From NCBI RefSeq assembly GCF_001426435.1, contig NZ_LMER01000001.1:508079-572078 (forward strand): a stretch of 64,000 nucleotides of DNA, in the 5' to 3' direction. Numbering within the stretch: the stretch's first letter is position 1; each line of letters opens with the position of its first letter. This DNA comes from Angustibacter sp. Root456 (GTDB lineage: Bacteria > Actinomycetota > Actinomycetes > Actinomycetales > Angustibacteraceae). Both the position numbers and the translations under genes were made by a program. Below, in pieces: positions 62,851-64,000 of the stretch. The notes under the pieces are model-generated. The model made no database searches, was not told the origin of the DNA, and saw nothing but the letters and a program-made list of their open reading frames with translations.

Positions 62851-64000
62851 CCCTCAAGGTCAGTGTGGTCGTCGCCGTGTACAACACGGGGCCGAACCTG
62901 CTGCAGCTCATGCACTCCCTCGACGTGCAGAGCCTGCCGCGGGCCGAGTTCGAGGTCCTGCTGGTCGACGACGGCTCGACCGACGACACCCCGGCACTGC
63001 TGCGTGAGGTGGCCCGCAGGCGTCCGCACGTGCGGGTGCACACGATCGAGAACTCCGGGTGGCCGGGGCGCCCGCGCAATGTCGGCCTCGCCCACGCCCG
63101 CGGCGAGTACGTGTTCTTCAGCGACCACGACGACGAGTTCTTCCCGTACGCGCTGGAGGAGATGTACGACACGGCCCGCGCCGACGACAGCGACATCGTC
63201 TACGGCAAGGTCGTGCGGTCCGGCCGGCCGACGCCGTACTGGCCGCTGGCGCGCGCCGACGTCGCGCACGCCCGGCTGGTCGAGCACCACCTCATGGAGT
63301 CGCGGAGCACTCACAAGCTCTACCGCAGACGCTTCCTCGACGAGCACGGCATCCGGTTCCTCGAAGGACGGGTTCGGCTCGAGGACCACCACTTCATGGG
63401 ACAGGCCCTCGCCGCCGACCCCCGGGTGAGCGTCCTCGCCAGCGTCCCCTGCTACCGGTGGATCCACCGCAACGACGGGTCCAACTCCTCGTCCGGGCAC
63501 GTCGACCTCGACTGGTACTTCGGCTTCTTCCGCCGGTCTGTCGAGCTGCTGCAGGCTCCGTCGCTGCCGTCGGAGGTGCGGCTGCAGGCCGCGGCGGTCG
63601 GCGCGGAGCGCATGTTCATGGCGGTGCCGCCGCGCTCGTGGGCTGCGCGTGCCACCGACGACCGCAGCGCTGCCGTCCACACCCTGGCGGGGTTCGTCGA
63701 CGCCTGCGTGCCGCCAGAGGCCGACCACCGCCTCGGCGTCATCAAGCGCGCGGCCGTCGCAGCGCTGCGCCAGCACGACCTCGAGGCGTTCGACGCCGTG
63801 CAGGAGCTGCGCCGGCTCATCGACGCGAGACCGACTGCGCAGCAGGTGCGCTGGGACGGCGCCCGGTTGCTCGTCACTGCGGATGTCGACCTGCTCGCGG
63901 ACCTCGAGACCGTGCTGACGGTGGAGGACGTCGCGGGGGCGCCCACCCTCGTCCCCCGGTCGCCGGTGGCCGAGCGGGCTCTGCCGCCGCAGCTGCGCAC
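62847..64000 (+). CDS. GT2 glycosyltransferase, C-terminal part beyond the window
   Basis: The first 384 codons of a GT2 enzyme. Seen: VSVVVAVYNTGPNLLQLMHSL, LLVDDGSTDDTPALLREV, NSGWPGRPRNVGLAHARGEYVFFSDHDDE (metal site) and KLYRRRFLDEHGIRFLEG. A second, longer region without known motifs follows to the window end. The GTG start overlaps the previous stop (GTGA), so it is cotranscribed with the TagF-like gene. Confidence 0.93.
   Translation, partial: MTLKVSVVVAVYNTGPNLLQLMHSLDVQSLPRAEFEVLLVDDGSTDDTPALLREVARRRPHVRVHTIENSGWPGRPRNVGLAHARGEYVFFSDHDDEFFPYALEEMYDTARADDSDIVYGKVVRSGRPTPYWPLARADVAHARLVEHHLMESRSTHKLYRRRFLDEHGIRFLEGRVRLEDHHFMGQALAADPRVSVLASVPCYRWIHRNDGSNSSSGHVDLDWYFGFFRRSVELLQAPSLPSEVRLQAAAVGAERMFMAVPPRSWAARATDDRSAAVHTLAGFVDACVPPEADHRLGVIKRAAVAALRQHDLEAFDAVQELRRLIDARPTAQQVRWDGARLLVTADVDLLADLETVLTVEDVAGAPTLVPRSPVAERALPPQLR

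Overview
The window is a very GC-rich chromosome segment from an actinobacterium. The evidence is mtrAB, a mycothiol-biosynthesis deacetylase (mshB), a WhiB2-type regulator, coenzyme F420 genes (fbiA and an fbiB-like gene), DUF3499, TIGR03089, many GTG starts and many 4-bp ATGA/GTGA gene overlaps. Genus cannot be fixed from sequence alone. From about 0.6 to 28 kb the gene order resembles the mtrA-sahH-manB-whiB2-fbiA region known from mycobacteria and other actinobacteria.

Layout. 1-1260 (-): mtrB (partial) and mtrA. 1492-6749 (+): a tightly packed operon of a multi-pass membrane protein, DUF4129, DUF4350, a MoxR ATPase and DUF58. 6887-9690: an orphan small protein, SpoIIM-like and RDD membrane proteins. 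9782-22889, mostly (-): ahcY, mshB, a cation-efflux protein, a SIS protein, a Trm112-like protein, manB, a zinc-ribbon protein, DUF3499, a zincin-like protein (+), DUF5719, a giant glycosyltransferase and whiB2. 22890-26196: a 3.3-kb scrap island inserted between whiB2 and fbiA. It holds the start of a secreted M6-like protease gene, two degenerate RHS-core fragments, a possible toxin tail with a small membrane (immunity-like) gene, a frameshifted membrane protein gene and an IS3-type transposase remnant. 26197-29969: fbiA, an fbiB-like ligase without a nitroreductase domain, an AlkA-type glycosylase (-) and DUF3105.

From 30 kb to the end the window is devoted to the cell envelope: a flippase-like protein, GT4 and GT2 glycosyltransferases and a large membrane protein, then the four dTDP-L-rhamnose genes rmlB, A, D and C. 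Next come three secreted wall-active proteins (two M15-like paralogues and a SpoIID protein) that share modules, more glycosyltransferases, a Wzx-like flippase, a methyltransferase and a secreted PGRP amidase with a repeat domain. The last block (52.2-64 kb) looks like a machine for making and exporting a phosphodiester-linked wall polymer: two CDP-alcohol phosphotransferases, a TagGH-like ABC exporter, a LicC-like nucleotidyltransferase, a Stealth phosphotransferase, a two-headed TagF-like polymerase and a GT2.

The points most worth following up are the RHS/toxin scrap island, the phosphopolymer cluster (including a CDP-alcohol transferase with His in place of the last motif Asp), the triplicated stop/start junction at 53.1 kb, the perfect 20-bp-arm palindrome at 30.0 kb and the module sharing among the secreted wall enzymes. 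I saw no rRNA, tRNA, CRISPR array, intact insertion sequence or prophage.
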